A stretch of DNA of 64,000 nt from Leisingera sp. ANG1 (GCF_000203975.2 NZ_AFCF02000008.1:1-64000); one strand, 5' to 3'; shown: positions 10,376 through 19,621, numbered from the stretch's first letter. The notes: generated from the letters alone by a model not told the origin. Made by a program: numbers and translations.

Positions 10376-11281
10376 TCAGGCCGCGTCCAGGCTGGCCTTG
10401 GCCTCATCAAGGATGCGCTTGGCCTCGGAGCCGTGCAGGCGGGCGATGTCGTCCTGGTATTTCAGGATGGCGCCGAGGGTGTCGGCGATCACCTCGGGGC
10501 TGAGGGCGATGACGTCGAGCGCCAGGAGGCAATTGGCCCAGTCGATGGTTTCCGCGACGCCCGGTTTCTTGAACAGATCTTCGGTGCGCAGCGATTGCAC
10601 GAAGGCGACGATCTCGCGGCTGAGCTGTTCGCTGGCCTCGGGCGCGCGGGCGTACAGGATGTCAAGCTCGCGCTGGAAATCGGGGTAGTCGACCCAATGG
10701 TAGAGGCAGCGGCGTTTGAGGGCGTCATGCACCTCGCGCGTGCGGTTTGAGGTGAGGATGACGATCGGCGGCTCCGGCGCCTGGATGGTGCCGAGTTCCG
10801 GGATAGTAACCTGAAAGTCGCTGAGCGCCTCCAGAAGGAAAGCCTCGAACGGTTCGTCAGTGCGGTCCAGCTCGTCGATCAGCAGGACGGGGGCGCCGTG
10901 TTCGTCCGGGCGCATCGCCTGCAACAGCGGGCGTTCGATCAGGTAATCGGCGGAGAACAACTCATTCTGAAGCGCGGCGCGGTCGGCGCTGCCAGCGGCC
11001 TCGGCGGTGCGGATGGCGACCATCTGGGCGGCGAAGTTCCATTCATAGACGGCGCTGGCGGCATCCAGACCTTCGTAGCATTGCAGGCGGATCAGACGGC
11101 GGCCGAGGCTGGCGGCCAGCGCCTTGGCGATCTCGGTCTTGCCGGTGCCGGCCTCACCCTCCAGGAACAGCGGGCGGCCCAGTTTCAGCGACAGGAAGAC
11201 CACGGTGGCCAGCGCCCGGCCGCAAACGTAGCCCTGCTGCGACAGCAGCTCTTGCACCTGTTCGATGGATTGTGCCTGCAT
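10376..11281 (-). CDS. coxD: MoxR-family AAA+ ATPase, CoxD-like
   Basis: This 301-aa AAA+ ATPase has Walker A EGEAGTGKTE (about 41-50), Walker B LLIDELDRTD (about 140) and sensor-type residues in ILTSNRTREVHDALKRRC. CoxD/MoxR ATPases act as chaperones with VWA proteins; CoxD is reported to be needed for assembly of the Mo/Cu site in true CO dehydrogenase. Here it is the first gene of the minus-strand cluster, followed by coxE. The ATG at 11281 starts MQAQSIEQVQELL. Confidence 0.9.
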   Translation of the reverse strand: MQAQSIEQVQELLSQQGYVCGRALATVVFLSLKLGRPLFLEGEAGTGKTEIAKALAASLGRRLIRLQCYEGLDAASAVYEWNFAAQMVAIRTAEAAGSADRAALQNELFSADYLIERPLLQAMRPDEHGAPVLLIDELDRTDEPFEAFLLEALSDFQVTIPELGTIQAPEPPIVILTSNRTREVHDALKRRCLYHWVDYPDFQRELDILYARAPEASEQLSREIVAFVQSLRTEDLFKKPGVAETIDWANCLLALDVIALSPEVIADTLGAILKYQDDIARLHGSEAKRILDEAKASLDAA

Positions 11282-11388
11282 GCGGAGCCTCCCCTAACCC
11301 CGCCCAACAGGCCATGGGCGGGCGCATCGGTCAAGCGGTGGCTGGCCGCGACGCTGCGGCCCTGCAGTGGCACGCAAAGGTTTGTATC

Positions 11389-11415
11389 GCTGCCGCCTTC
11401 GGGTAAGACTGGCGG
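11389..11415. promoter_or_regulatory. Hairpin upstream of a short leader ORF
   Basis: TGCCGCC...GGCGGCA forms a 7-bp inverted repeat about 25-45 bases before the ATG at 11437. It has no T run. It may be part of the 5' leader of the glycosyltransferase transcript. Confidence 0.25.
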
Positions 11416-11436
11416 CAAAGCAAAGAAGGCTGAGGC

Positions 11437-11496
11437 ATGAGCAAGACCCCCTACATGCGGTTTCAACCGGCAGCGCTGCGCTGCGGGCGGGTGTGA
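11437..11496 (+). CDS. Possible 19-aa leader peptide before the glycosyltransferase
   Basis: ATG at 11437, preceded by a purine-rich AAGGCTGAGG stretch, encodes MSKTPYMRFQPAALRCGRV and stops at TGA 11494-11496. The glycosyltransferase ATG follows two bases later. The arrangement would couple translation. It could also be chance, or the remnant of a longer N-terminus in another frame. Confidence 0.3.
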   Translation: MSKTPYMRFQPAALRCGRV

Positions 11497-11498
11497 CG

Positions 11499-12560
11499 AT
11501 GCGGGTGCTCGCGGTCCTTTGCGTGCGCAACGAGGGTGCGTTCCTGCTGGAATGGCTGGCCCATTACCGCGCCGCCGGCTTCACCGATTTCCTGGTGTTT
11601 TCCAACGATTGCCAGGACGGCACGGATCACATGCTGGACCGTCTGGAGGCAATGGGTCAGCTGGCGCATGTGCGCAACGAAGGGCCATATGGCCGCGAGG
11701 GCATTCAGTTCACTGCGCTGAAGATGGCCGATAAGCATCCGCTGATGAAGGCCGCGGATTGGGTGCTGGTCGCGGATATTGACGAGTTTCCCTGCATCAG
11801 GACCGGCGATGGCACGGTGGCGGACCTGCTGGCGGCGCTGCCGGATGCGGATGCCATCACCCTCACGTGGCGGCTGTTCGGCAATGGCGGTGTGGTGCAG
11901 TTCGAGGACCGACCGGTGACGGAGCAGTTCACGTGCTGCGCACCCGAGGTGATCCACTGGCCCTGGCGGGCGGTGATGTTCAAGACGCTTTACCGCAACA
12001 ACGGCACCTATGGAAAATGCGGTGTGCACCGGCCCCGCAGCATCCGCGACAAGGCGCGGCTGGAGCGTTACCGCTGGTTCGATTGCGAAGGGCGCGAGCT
12101 GGGCGGGGACTTCAAGACCAAGCGGCTGTTTTCCGATTACGGCCAGCCGAATTACCGCCTGGCGCAGCTGAACCATTACCCTTTGGGTGCGATGGAGAGT
12201 TATGTGCTGAAGGCGGACCGCGGCCGGGTGAACCGGCAGGCGCGGCTGGGCATGGATTACTGGGTGGAGCGCAACTATGCGGCCTGTGAAGACCACTCGA
12301 TAGCCCGTTATGCGCCCGCACGCGCGGCACTGCAGGCGGAGCTGATGGCAGACGCGGACCTGGCCCGGTTGCACGGCGCTGCGGTGGCCTGGCGCAAGGC
12401 CCGGTTCAAGGAACTGATGCTGGCGGAGGAAAACCGGGCGCTGTTTGCCCGCCTGCTGATGACACCGCCTGCGCGGGTGCTGACGGCGGCGGAGGGCGCG
12501 GAGATGCGCCGCTTTGCGATGCTGGGGCTGGCGGCGGAAAGCGGAAAACTGCAGGATTGA
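11499..12560 (+). CDS. Glycosyltransferase family 2-type protein
   Basis: This 353-aa protein starts MRVLAVLCVRNEGAFLLEW, the N-terminal strand of the GT2/GT92-like 'Glyco_tranf_2_4' family. The nucleotide-sugar/metal motif is VLVADIDEF (about 88-96, a DxD-type). The acceptor region has LNHYPLGAMESY. It presumably transfers a sugar to a cell-surface or exopolysaccharide acceptor at the cytoplasmic face; donor and acceptor are unknown. No membrane segment is visible. ATG 11499 was chosen because homology begins there. A paralogue-like protein is encoded at 57196-58137. Confidence 0.82.
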   Translation: MRVLAVLCVRNEGAFLLEWLAHYRAAGFTDFLVFSNDCQDGTDHMLDRLEAMGQLAHVRNEGPYGREGIQFTALKMADKHPLMKAADWVLVADIDEFPCIRTGDGTVADLLAALPDADAITLTWRLFGNGGVVQFEDRPVTEQFTCCAPEVIHWPWRAVMFKTLYRNNGTYGKCGVHRPRSIRDKARLERYRWFDCEGRELGGDFKTKRLFSDYGQPNYRLAQLNHYPLGAMESYVLKADRGRVNRQARLGMDYWVERNYAACEDHSIARYAPARAALQAELMADADLARLHGAAVAWRKARFKELMLAEENRALFARLLMTPPARVLTAAEGAEMRRFAMLGLAAESGKLQD

Positions 12561-12662
12561 GGTCGCAGTTACGGGCCAGGCAAGCGGGCAAATGCCCGCC
12601 GATAGCCCGGTCCCAGACAGCAAAGCGGCCCTAGTTTTTCCAATTTTAGCCTTATTTGTCAC

Positions 12663-12677
12663 CTAACCGTAAATTAA
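12663..12677. promoter_or_regulatory. CtrA-like half-conserved box
   Basis: CTAA-N7-TTAA differs from the CtrA full site TTAA-N7-TTAA at one base and lies 45 bases before the ATG at 12722. No experimental support; weak on its own. Confidence 0.25.
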
Positions 12678-12721
12678 CAAATCCGCCGTTAGGCGTACCG
12701 GGGGTATCAAAGGTGGCTGTA

Positions 12722-13678
12722 ATGCAGGACGGACTCGAAAATCTGGATGAGGACCTCTCCGGTCTGAAACCGCCGCAATGGAAGGCCCGGATGGCGGCGC
12801 TGGCGGAAGAGCATGGCATGTATCAGCCGCTGGGCGACAAGCATTTCGCCACCTTCATCGACCAGGGCAACACCCTTCTGGTGACGTTTGAGACCATGCA
12901 GGGCATCCACAACCTGTCGGATCAGGCGCAGCCCTTGGGCTTTGATCTGGTGAAGAACCTGGGCTGGTCGCATATGTGCGTGGTCTCTGACGGCGACACC
13001 TGGTTCCGCGAGGGGCGCATTTACGGCTTTTTCGACCAGCTGATCGACGACGGGTTCTTTGATGAATTCGACAATGTGATCTTCTACGGCGCAGGCCCCT
13101 GCGGCTATGCGGCGGCGGCCTATTCGGTGGCTTCGCCCGGTGCCACCGTGGTGGCGGTTCAGCCGCAGGCGACGCTGGATCCGCGGATGACCGAATGGGA
13201 CGACCGTTTCACCGAGAACCGGCGGCTGTCCTTCACCGACCGCTACGGCTATGCGCCGGACATGCTGGATGCGGCGGGCCAGGCCTTTGTGATCTATGAC
13301 CCTTATGAGCGGCTGGACGCGATGCATGGGGCGCTGTTTGCCCGCAAGAACGTGACCCGGCTGCGGGCCACCAATATGGGCGGCGCGGTGCAGACCCGGC
13401 TGATCGAGATGGAGATGCTTTATCACATCCTGTCGCTGGCGGGCAGCGGCAAGCTGACGGACGCCGCTTTCTACAAGCTGTTCAGAAGCCGCCGCAACAA
13501 CTCCTTCTTCCTGCGCAACCTCCTGGGGCGGCTGGAGCGGGAGGACCGCGGGGTGCTGATGGCGCTGCTGTGCCGCAATGTGACTGAGCGGATGCGGGCA
13601 CCGCGGTTCCGCCGCCGCCTGGAAGAGATGAAGAAGCGCGCCGAGAGCGGTGAATTCAGGATCCCGGAAAAACGCTGA
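12722..13678 (+). CDS. Conserved protein of unknown function, 318 aa
   Basis: Homologues in roseobacters are, as I recall, sometimes named phosphoadenosine phosphosulfate reductase, but no PAPS-reductase P-loop or ECGLH-type motif is present. What is visible is an alpha/beta-like segment VIFYGAGPCGYAAAAYSV (about 117-134) resembling a nucleophile elbow or dinucleotide loop, then VVAVQPQATLDPR, and a basic C-terminus (MRAPRFRRRLEEMKKRAE). No membrane segment is seen. ATG 12722 (MQDGLENL) follows AGGTGG by about 6 bases; an upstream frame from 12656 is less likely. It follows the glycosyltransferase and may share its surface-related role. Confidence 0.7.
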   Translation: MQDGLENLDEDLSGLKPPQWKARMAALAEEHGMYQPLGDKHFATFIDQGNTLLVTFETMQGIHNLSDQAQPLGFDLVKNLGWSHMCVVSDGDTWFREGRIYGFFDQLIDDGFFDEFDNVIFYGAGPCGYAAAAYSVASPGATVVAVQPQATLDPRMTEWDDRFTENRRLSFTDRYGYAPDMLDAAGQAFVIYDPYERLDAMHGALFARKNVTRLRATNMGGAVQTRLIEMEMLYHILSLAGSGKLTDAAFYKLFRSRRNNSFFLRNLLGRLEREDRGVLMALLCRNVTERMRAPRFRRRLEEMKKRAESGEFRIPEKR

Positions 13679-13742
13679 GCGGGCGGCGGGCGGGCGCATT
13701 CAGCCGCTTTGTTTCCCCGCCGCCATGTGCTAACGCACGCGC

Positions 13743-14786
13743 ATGACCCAGACGCTGACCATCCCCCGCCCCGATGACTGGCACCTGCACCTGCGCGACG
13801 GCGCCATGCTGCAGGCCGTGCTGCCCGAAACCGCCCGCCATTTCGGCCGCGCGATCATCATGCCGAATCTGGTGCCGCCGGTGGTGACCGGGGACCAGGC
13901 CGCGGCCTACCGCGACCGCATTCTGGCAGCGCTGCCGGAAGGCATGGCGTTTGAACCGCTGATGACGCTGTACCTGACCGAGGACACCGACCCGGCGGAT
14001 GTCGCCGCGGCCCATGCCAGCGGGCTGGTGAAGGCGGTGAAGCTCTATCCGGCGGGCGCGACCACCAATTCGGCCTCCGGCGTGACCAATTTCGACAATG
14101 TCCGCGCGGTGCTGGAGAAAATGGCCGAGATCGGCCTGCCGCTGTGCACCCACGGCGAGGTGACCGACCACGACATCGACATCTTCGACCGCGAGGCGGT
14201 GTTCATCGACCGGGTGCTGGACCCGATCCGCACCTCCACCCCCGGCCTGCGCGTGGTGATGGAGCATATCACCACCAAGAACGCTGCTGATTACGTGGCA
14301 AGCCAGGACAAGGACCTGGGCGCGACGATCACCACGCACCACCTGATCATCAACCGCAACCACATCCTGGTGGGCGGCATCAAGCCGCATTACTACTGTC
14401 TGCCGGTGGCCAAGCGCGAGGAGCACCGTTTGGCGCTGCGGGCCGCTGCGACCTCGGGCGACAAACGCTATTTCCTCGGCACCGACTCGGCGCCGCACAC
14501 CGACCCCAACAAGGAAAGCGCCTGCGGCTGTGCCGGCTGTTTCACCGCCACCAACACCATGTCCCTCTTGGCGCATGTGTTCGAGGAAGAGGGCGCGCTG
14601 GACAAGCTGGCGGGCTTTGCCTCGGAAAACGGTCCGGCGTTCTATGGCCTGCCGGTGAGCGGCGAGACGCTGACGCTGACCAAGGGTGAGGCGCCGGTGG
14701 CTTTCCCGGAGAAAATCGAGAGCGGCGACGGGCCGGTTACGGTGTTTGATCCGGGCTTCCCGGTCTATTGGACCGCCGGCGGCTGA
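13743..14786 (+). CDS. pyrC: Dihydroorotase
   Basis: It catalyses reversible cyclisation of carbamoyl-aspartate to dihydroorotate in de novo pyrimidine synthesis. This is the class II E. coli-type enzyme, 347 aa. The metal site HLHLRDG (H14, H16) and the carbamylated lysine in AVKLYPAG (K100) are present, with THGEV and further His residues downstream. ATG at 13743. The downstream neighbour pyrE is the second enzyme on, and the two are separated by a family B double-hairpin repeat. Confidence 0.96.
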   Translation: MTQTLTIPRPDDWHLHLRDGAMLQAVLPETARHFGRAIIMPNLVPPVVTGDQAAAYRDRILAALPEGMAFEPLMTLYLTEDTDPADVAAAHASGLVKAVKLYPAGATTNSASGVTNFDNVRAVLEKMAEIGLPLCTHGEVTDHDIDIFDREAVFIDRVLDPIRTSTPGLRVVMEHITTKNAADYVASQDKDLGATITTHHLIINRNHILVGGIKPHYYCLPVAKREEHRLALRAAATSGDKRYFLGTDSAPHTDPNKESACGCAGCFTATNTMSLLAHVFEEEGALDKLAGFASENGPAFYGLPVSGETLTLTKGEAPVAFPEKIESGDGPVTVFDPGFPVYWTAGG

Positions 14787-14791
14787 GCCGT

Positions 14792-14840
14792 AAATTTCTT
14801 CGAAGAAATTTGCTAGGAAAATTCGAATTTTCCTGGCGCC
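14792..14840 (+). repeat. Double-hairpin repeat, family B, copy 1
   Basis: Two adjacent AT-rich palindromes: AAATTTCTTCGAAGAAATTT and GGAAAATTCGAATTTTCC, followed by TGGCGCC. They lie between pyrC and pyrE, ending about 16 bases before the pyrE start. A second copy with compensating changes lies at 30148-30194. Confidence 0.8.
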
Positions 14841-14855
14841 TGAAAGGACCCGACC

Positions 14856-15533
14856 ATGATCCCCACCTCATACCCCTCCCGTGAAGAAATCGCCCGCCTG
14901 TCGGCCCGGATGCTGCTGGAAATCGGCGCGGTGAACTTCAATACGGATGAGCCTTACACGCTGGCCTCCGGCCTGCCCTCGCCCAGCTACATTGACTGCC
15001 GCAAGCTGATCTCCTTTCCGCGCATCCGCACCACGCTGATGGATTTCCTCACCGTGACCGTGATGCGCAACGCAGGGTTCGAGGCGTTTGATAATATTGC
15101 GGGCGGTGAGACGGCCGGCATTCCCTTTGGCGCGCTGGTGGCCGAGCGCATGGCGCTGCCGATGACCTATGTGCGCAAGAAACCCAAGGGGTATGGCCGC
15201 AATGCCCGCATCGAAGGGGTGATGACCGAGGACCAGCGCGTGCTGCTGGTGGAGGACATGACCACCGACGGCGGTTCCAAACTGTCCTTTGTCGATGCGA
15301 TCCGCGAAACCGGCGCCTCCTGCGGCCATACCGCGGTGATCTTCTATTACGACATCTTCCCCGAAACCACCAAACGCCTGGGCGACCACGGTGTTGAGCT
15401 GCACTACCTGTGCACCTGGTGGGATGTTCTGGCCGAAGCCAAGGCGCAGAAGAGCTTCAGCGAGGAGACGCTGGCCGAAGTGGAGAAGTTCTTGAAAGAC
15501 CCGCGCGCCTGGCAGGAAGCCCATAAAGCGTAA
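14856..15533 (+). CDS. pyrE: Orotate phosphoribosyltransferase
   Basis: It converts orotate and PRPP to OMP. The 225-aa protein shows the PRTase PRPP-binding motif [14 protein letters not shown] (about 129-142) and the substrate region [18 protein letters not shown] near residues 34-51. It is the longer alphaproteobacterial type. AAAGGA lies about 9 bases before ATG 14856. It probably forms a unit with pyrC, with the intervening hairpins possibly affecting mRNA stability. Confidence 0.95.
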   Translation: MIPTSYPSREEIARLSARMLLEIGAVNFNTDEPYTLASGLPSPSYIDCRKLISFPRIRTTLMDFLTVTVMRNAGFEAFDNIAGGETAGIPFGALVAERMALPMTYVRKKPKGYGRNARIEGVMTEDQRVLLVEDMTTDGGSKLSFVDAIRETGASCGHTAVIFYYDIFPETTKRLGDHGVELHYLCTWWDVLAEAKAQKSFSEETLAEVEKFLKDPRAWQEAHKA

Positions 15534-15640
15534 AGCAGATCAACGGCTTCGGTGGGCGGGCAGTTTGCCCTGCATTCCGAGGCCGGATGCCGCACAGGCG
15601 GACATTCGCCTTACGCAAGGGAAAGCGTTACAGGCCGGGC

Positions 15641-15649
15641 TGTGGACAA
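15641..15649 (-). promoter_or_regulatory. DnaA-box-like sequence inside a hairpin
   Basis: TGTGGACAA reads TTGTCCACA on the minus strand, one base from TTATCCACA. It spans the loop of the hairpin 15634-15656. Confidence 0.35.
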
Positions 15650-15783
15650 GCCCGGCTCGAATCGCTTCCCGCGCAGGTTGAAGCGCAGATCTTGGGGCCT
15701 TCCCAGGCAGCACCGCATCATGTAGCCTGGATAGGACAGGCTTACTGGCCTTTTATGGTAAACGGCCCACAAACCCTGCGGCT

Positions 15784-15792
15784 TTATCCACA
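15784..15792 (+). promoter_or_regulatory. DnaA box upstream of dnaB
   Basis: TTATCCACA, an exact match to the DnaA-box consensus, lies 76 bases before the dnaB ATG. Direct control of dnaB by DnaA is inferred only. Confidence 0.5.
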
Positions 15793-15867
15793 GGGAATCC
15801 ACAGAGATTCCCAGATAGGAGAACCCCGCGCGGCACCGTATAAGCGGGCCGAGTGACGAGAGCAGTG

Positions 15868-17406
15868 ATGAACGAGATTACCCCTTTCGACGGCGATATG
15901 CCGCCCCCCGCCCCGATGCCGGAGCATCTGCCGGCCCCCGCGCAAGCGGACCAGGCGATGCCGGACAACGAGCTGCCGCATTCGGTGGAGGCGGAACAGC
16001 AGCTCTTGGGCGCGATCCTGACCAACAACGAGGTCTACGACAAGATCGCACTGATCATCGACTCGTCGCATTTCTATGACCCGGTCCATGCCCGCATCTA
16101 TGAGGTTGCGGCTGCGCGGATCTCCAAGAACGCGCTGGCCTCGCCAGTGACGCTGAAGGCGTTTCTGGAGGACCACGAGGGGCTGAAGGAACTGGGCGGG
16201 CCGGCCTATCTGGCCAAGCTTGCGGGCGCGTCGATCTCTGCCTTTGCGGTGCGGGATTACGCGCAGATGATTTACGACCTGGCAATCCGGCGCGAGCTGA
16301 TTGCCCTGGGTCAGTCGATTGCAGAAAAGGCGCGCCGCGTTGACGTGGCATCAGAACCTAAAGAGCAGATCGTTGAGGCAGAGCAGTCGCTTTACCAGCT
16401 GGCAGAGCAGGGCCAGACGGAAAGCGGTTTCAAGTCATTCCTGAAGGCCGTCACAGAAGCGGTCAATGTGACCAACGAGGCGTATCAGCGGGGTGGCGGA
16501 ATGGCCGGCATCTCGACGGGCCTGATGGACCTCGATAAGCAACTTGGCGGCCTGCATCCCTCGGACCTTCTTATCCTCGCAGGCCGCCCCTCTATGGGGA
16601 AAACGTCGCTGGCGACCAACATCGCCTTCAACGTTGCCAAGGCCTATAAACGCGGGGTGAAACCCGACGGATCGGAAGGCGCGCTGGACGGCGGCGTGGT
16701 GGGGTTCTTCAGCCTCGAGATGAGCGCCGAGCAGCTGGCCGGGCGTATTCTGGCGGAAGCGTCTGAGATCTCATCGCACAAGATCCGCCAGGGCGACATG
16801 ACCGAAAGCGAATTCCGCCGCTTTGTGCAGGCGGCCAAGGATCTGGAAAGCTGCCCGCTGTTCATTGATGACACGCCCGCGATCCCGATCTCGCAGCTGG
16901 CCGCGCGCGCCCGCCGCCTGAAGCGGACCCACGGGCTGGACCTGCTGGTGATCGACTATCTGCAGCTCTGCCGCGGCATGTCGGACAACCGGGTGAACGA
17001 GATCGCCGAAATCTCGATGGGGATGAAGGCGATTGCCAAGGAATTGAACATCCCGGTGATCGCGCTGTCGCAGCTGTCGCGTCAGGTGGAAAACCGCGAA
17101 GACAAACGCCCGCAGCTGTCGGACCTGCGGGAATCGGGCTCGATCGAACAGGACGCCGACGTGGTGATGTTCGTGTTCCGCGAGGAATACTACAAGGAAC
17201 GGGAAAAGCCCGGCGACCACGAGCTGGAAAAGATGGAAGAGTGGAAGCAGGCGATGGAACGGCTGCACGCCAAGGCCGAGGTCATCGTCGGCAAGCAGCG
17301 TCACGGTCCAATCGGCACGGTGGAGCTGTCGTTTGAGGCGCAATTCACCCGCTTCGGCAACCTCGCCAAGGCCTGGCAGCAGGGGCATGAGGACGGCGGC
17401 TATTGA
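15868..17406 (+). CDS. dnaB: Replicative DNA helicase DnaB
   Basis: DnaB is the hexameric 5'-3' helicase that unwinds DNA at the fork. The N-terminal DnaB_N domain follows a Pro-rich extension (ELPHSVEAEQQLLGAIL, about 33-49). The RecA-like C-domain has Walker A GRPSMGKTSLATN (about 238-250) and Walker B LLVIDYLQL (about 358). At 512 aa it is complete and no intein is present. ATG 15868 is preferred; an in-frame GTG at 15853 adds five residues. Its end overlaps the next gene by 20 bases. Confidence 0.95.
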   Translation: MNEITPFDGDMPPPAPMPEHLPAPAQADQAMPDNELPHSVEAEQQLLGAILTNNEVYDKIALIIDSSHFYDPVHARIYEVAAARISKNALASPVTLKAFLEDHEGLKELGGPAYLAKLAGASISAFAVRDYAQMIYDLAIRRELIALGQSIAEKARRVDVASEPKEQIVEAEQSLYQLAEQGQTESGFKSFLKAVTEAVNVTNEAYQRGGGMAGISTGLMDLDKQLGGLHPSDLLILAGRPSMGKTSLATNIAFNVAKAYKRGVKPDGSEGALDGGVVGFFSLEMSAEQLAGRILAEASEISSHKIRQGDMTESEFRRFVQAAKDLESCPLFIDDTPAIPISQLAARARRLKRTHGLDLLVIDYLQLCRGMSDNRVNEIAEISMGMKAIAKELNIPVIALSQLSRQVENREDKRPQLSDLRESGSIEQDADVVMFVFREEYYKEREKPGDHELEKMEEWKQAMERLHAKAEVIVGKQRHGPIGTVELSFEAQFTRFGNLAKAWQQGHEDGGY

Positions 17407-18475
17407 CCGCCGCCGGTTTCTGGCCGGTTCAATGGCCGGTGCGGCGGGCGCCGGCGTACTGACCATTGCGGGAGGTCCGGGTATGGCACAGGACGGGTTC
17501 CGGGTGCCGCCCGAAGAAGCGCCGCATCAGCTGACCTTCATGCAATGGCCGGTGACGCCGCAGGTCTATGGCACCGGGCGCTACCGCAAGCAGGTGCAGA
17601 AGCAGATCGCGCGGATTGCCAATTCGGTGGCGGCGTTTGAGCCGGTGGTGATGCTGGCCGCGCCAGAGGAACACGCACGCGCCCGGCGCAAGCTGTCCAG
17701 CAATGTGGAGTTGTGGGACATTCCGGCAGACGACCTGTGGTGCCGCGACTCCGGGCCGCTGTTCGCGCGCGACGGGCGCGGGCAGCTCTCTTTGCGGCAG
17801 CTGAATTTCAACGGCTGGGGCCGCTACCATCTGCCCAATGACGAACGCATCGCTGCACGGGTGGCGGAACGGCTGGGCTTGCCGCTGTTTGACAGCGGCA
17901 TCAGGGGCGAGGCCGGCGGGGCGGAGGCGGACGGCCATGGCCTGTTGATGGCGAACGAAAGCAGCTGGGTGAACAAGAACCGCAATCCCGGTCTGAGCCG
18001 CGATCAGATCGAACGGGCGCTGCTGGCCGCCTATGGCGCCGACCGGATGATCTGGGGCAAGGGCGTCAAGGGCCAGGATGTGACCGATGACCACATCGAC
18101 GGACTGGCCCGCTTTTCCGGCGGGGGCCGCGTGCTGATGATGCTGGCAGAGGCACCTGTGCCGGATGATCCCTTTGATGCCTCGGCCCGGCGGTTGCAGC
18201 AGCGCTTGCAGGAGGCGGGCCTTCAGGTGGACACCCTGCCCTGGCCCGAGGCCGGGCGGATCAGGGACGTGAACAGCCAGTGCAGTTACGTGAACTATTA
18301 CGTCTGCAACGGCGGAGTGATTGCTCCTGAAAGCGGCGACAAACGCACCGATGCGCTGGCGGCAGAGATGCTGCGCCGCCACTACCCCGGGCGTGAGCTG
18401 GTGATGCTGGACGCCGATCTGCTGGCAGAGCTGGGCGGCGGCATCCACTGCGCCACTCAGCAGATGCCTGCCTGA
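17387..18475 (+). CDS. Tat-exported agmatine deiminase/peptidylarginine deiminase-family protein
   Basis: This 362-aa protein begins MRTAAIDRRRFLAGSMAGAA, a twin-arginine signal with a probable cleavage after GMAQ, so it should act in the periplasm. The mature part has the guanidine-modifying fold: LWCRDSGP, DDHIDGLARF, and the C-terminal catalytic GGGIHCATQQMP. Agmatine deiminases hydrolyse agmatine to N-carbamoylputrescine; substrate is not proven, since most AguA proteins are cytosolic. The start lies inside dnaB (20-base overlap), with AGGGG just upstream, so it is probably co-translated with dnaB. Confidence 0.85.
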   Translation: MRTAAIDRRRFLAGSMAGAAGAGVLTIAGGPGMAQDGFRVPPEEAPHQLTFMQWPVTPQVYGTGRYRKQVQKQIARIANSVAAFEPVVMLAAPEEHARARRKLSSNVELWDIPADDLWCRDSGPLFARDGRGQLSLRQLNFNGWGRYHLPNDERIAARVAERLGLPLFDSGIRGEAGGAEADGHGLLMANESSWVNKNRNPGLSRDQIERALLAAYGADRMIWGKGVKGQDVTDDHIDGLARFSGGGRVLMMLAEAPVPDDPFDASARRLQQRLQEAGLQVDTLPWPEAGRIRDVNSQCSYVNYYVCNGGVIAPESGDKRTDALAAEMLRRHYPGRELVMLDADLLAELGGGIHCATQQMPA

Positions 18476-18583
18476 GCTGCTCGGAGCCCTTTGTTCCGGT
18501 GAATGCGGCACGCTGCTGCCGGTTTGCCCCTTTGCGGCAGATTTCCCCCTTGACGTGCAGCCTGCCCATGTCATGAACACGCC

Positions 18584-19621
18584 ATGAGCACGGCAAAACT
18601 GACAATCAACCTGGATGCGCTGGTCACCAACTGGCGGAATCTGGATGCGCTGACGGGCTGCGAGACTGCAGCCGTGGTGAAGGCGAACGGGTACGGCCTG
18701 GATGCAGGCCGGGTGGGCAAGGCGCTGGCCAAGGCGGGCGCCCGCAACTTCTTTGTGGCGGCAGCCGAGGAAGGCGGCGCGCTGCGCCGTGCGCTGGGGC
18801 CTGGCCCCGGCATCTCGGTGTTCTCTGGCCACATGGAGGGCGATGCGAAGCTGCTCAAAGATTTCCAGCTGACGCCGATGCTGAACTCGCTGGATCAGAT
18901 GCTGCGCCATTTCGAGACGCTGCCGGGCCATCCCTTTGGCGTGCAGCTGGACAGCGGCATGAACCGGCTGGGGATGGAGCATGGCGAATGGGCTGCGGTG
19001 GCAGAGATCGCCCTGGGCCAGAACCCGGTGCTGTTGATGTCGCATCTGGCCTGCGCCGATGAGCCTTCGCACGAAATGAACGCGCAGCAGCTCACGGCCT
19101 TCCGCGAGATGACCGACGGGCTGGAGGTGCCGCGCTCGCTGGCCGCCACTGGCGGTATGCTGCTCGGCAAGGACTATCACTTTGACCTCTGCCGCCCCGG
19201 CGTCGGGCTTTATGGCGGGCTGCCGTTCTCGGACGCGGTGCCGGTGGTGCAACTGGATCTGCCTGTCATTCAGGTGCGCGATATGGAAGTGGGCGAAAGC
19301 GCGGGCTACGGCAATGCCTGGACTGCCCAGCGCCCCAGCCGGATCGCCACTGTGGCCGCCGGCTATGCCGACGGGCTGCACCGGGCGATGGGCAAGGGCG
19401 GCATTCATGTCTATGCGGGCGAGACCCCCTGCCCCGTTGTGGGCCGCGTCTCAATGGATCTGATCACCGTGGATGTGACTGACCTGGCCGAAGTGCCGGA
19501 CGCGCTGGCAATCCTCAACGAGCATCAGACCGTGGACATGCTGGCCGATGCGGCCGGCACAATCGGATATGAGATCCTGACGTCTTCGGGCCACCGTTCG
19601 GCGAGGACTTACCTGGGATGA
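18584..19621 (+). CDS. alr: Alanine racemase
   Basis: A PLP enzyme that makes D-alanine for peptidoglycan. The PLP lysine lies in [10 protein letters not shown] (K33), the second catalytic Tyr in [13 protein letters not shown] (about residue 261) and the C-domain motif in [13 protein letters not shown]. The 345 aa are complete. The stop overlaps the next ATG (ATGA), so it is translated together with the permease gene that follows. Confidence 0.95.
   Translation: MSTAKLTINLDALVTNWRNLDALTGCETAAVVKANGYGLDAGRVGKALAKAGARNFFVAAAEEGGALRRALGPGPGISVFSGHMEGDAKLLKDFQLTPMLNSLDQMLRHFETLPGHPFGVQLDSGMNRLGMEHGEWAAVAEIALGQNPVLLMSHLACADEPSHEMNAQQLTAFREMTDGLEVPRSLAATGGMLLGKDYHFDLCRPGVGLYGGLPFSDAVPVVQLDLPVIQVRDMEVGESAGYGNAWTAQRPSRIATVAAGYADGLHRAMGKGGIHVYAGETPCPVVGRVSMDLITVDVTDLAEVPDALAILNEHQTVDMLADAAGTIGYEILTSSGHRSARTYLG

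Larger units (their letters stand above)
15534..15867 (+). other. Gene-free interval upstream of dnaB
   Basis: About 330 bases. It contains an 8-bp hairpin (GCCGGGCT...AGCCCGGC, 15634-15656) whose loop region carries a DnaA-box-like sequence, and a consensus DnaA box near the dnaB start. No gene is recognisable in either strand. Confidence 0.5.

Noticed and set aside
11282-11436. Strong promoter consensus for coxD or the glycosyltransferase
   Set aside because: No convincing -35/-10 pair with proper spacing could be read by eye; calling one would be guesswork in this GC-rich region.
12722-13678. Naming this protein phosphoadenosine phosphosulfate reductase
   Set aside because: No PAPS-reductase motifs are visible; the name appears to be carried over between databases, so the gene is left as unknown.
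17429-19408. 659-aa minus-strand open frame across the agmatine deiminase and alr genes
   Set aside because: It crosses two well-supported genes and an intergenic gap and matches no family; it is a composition artefact.
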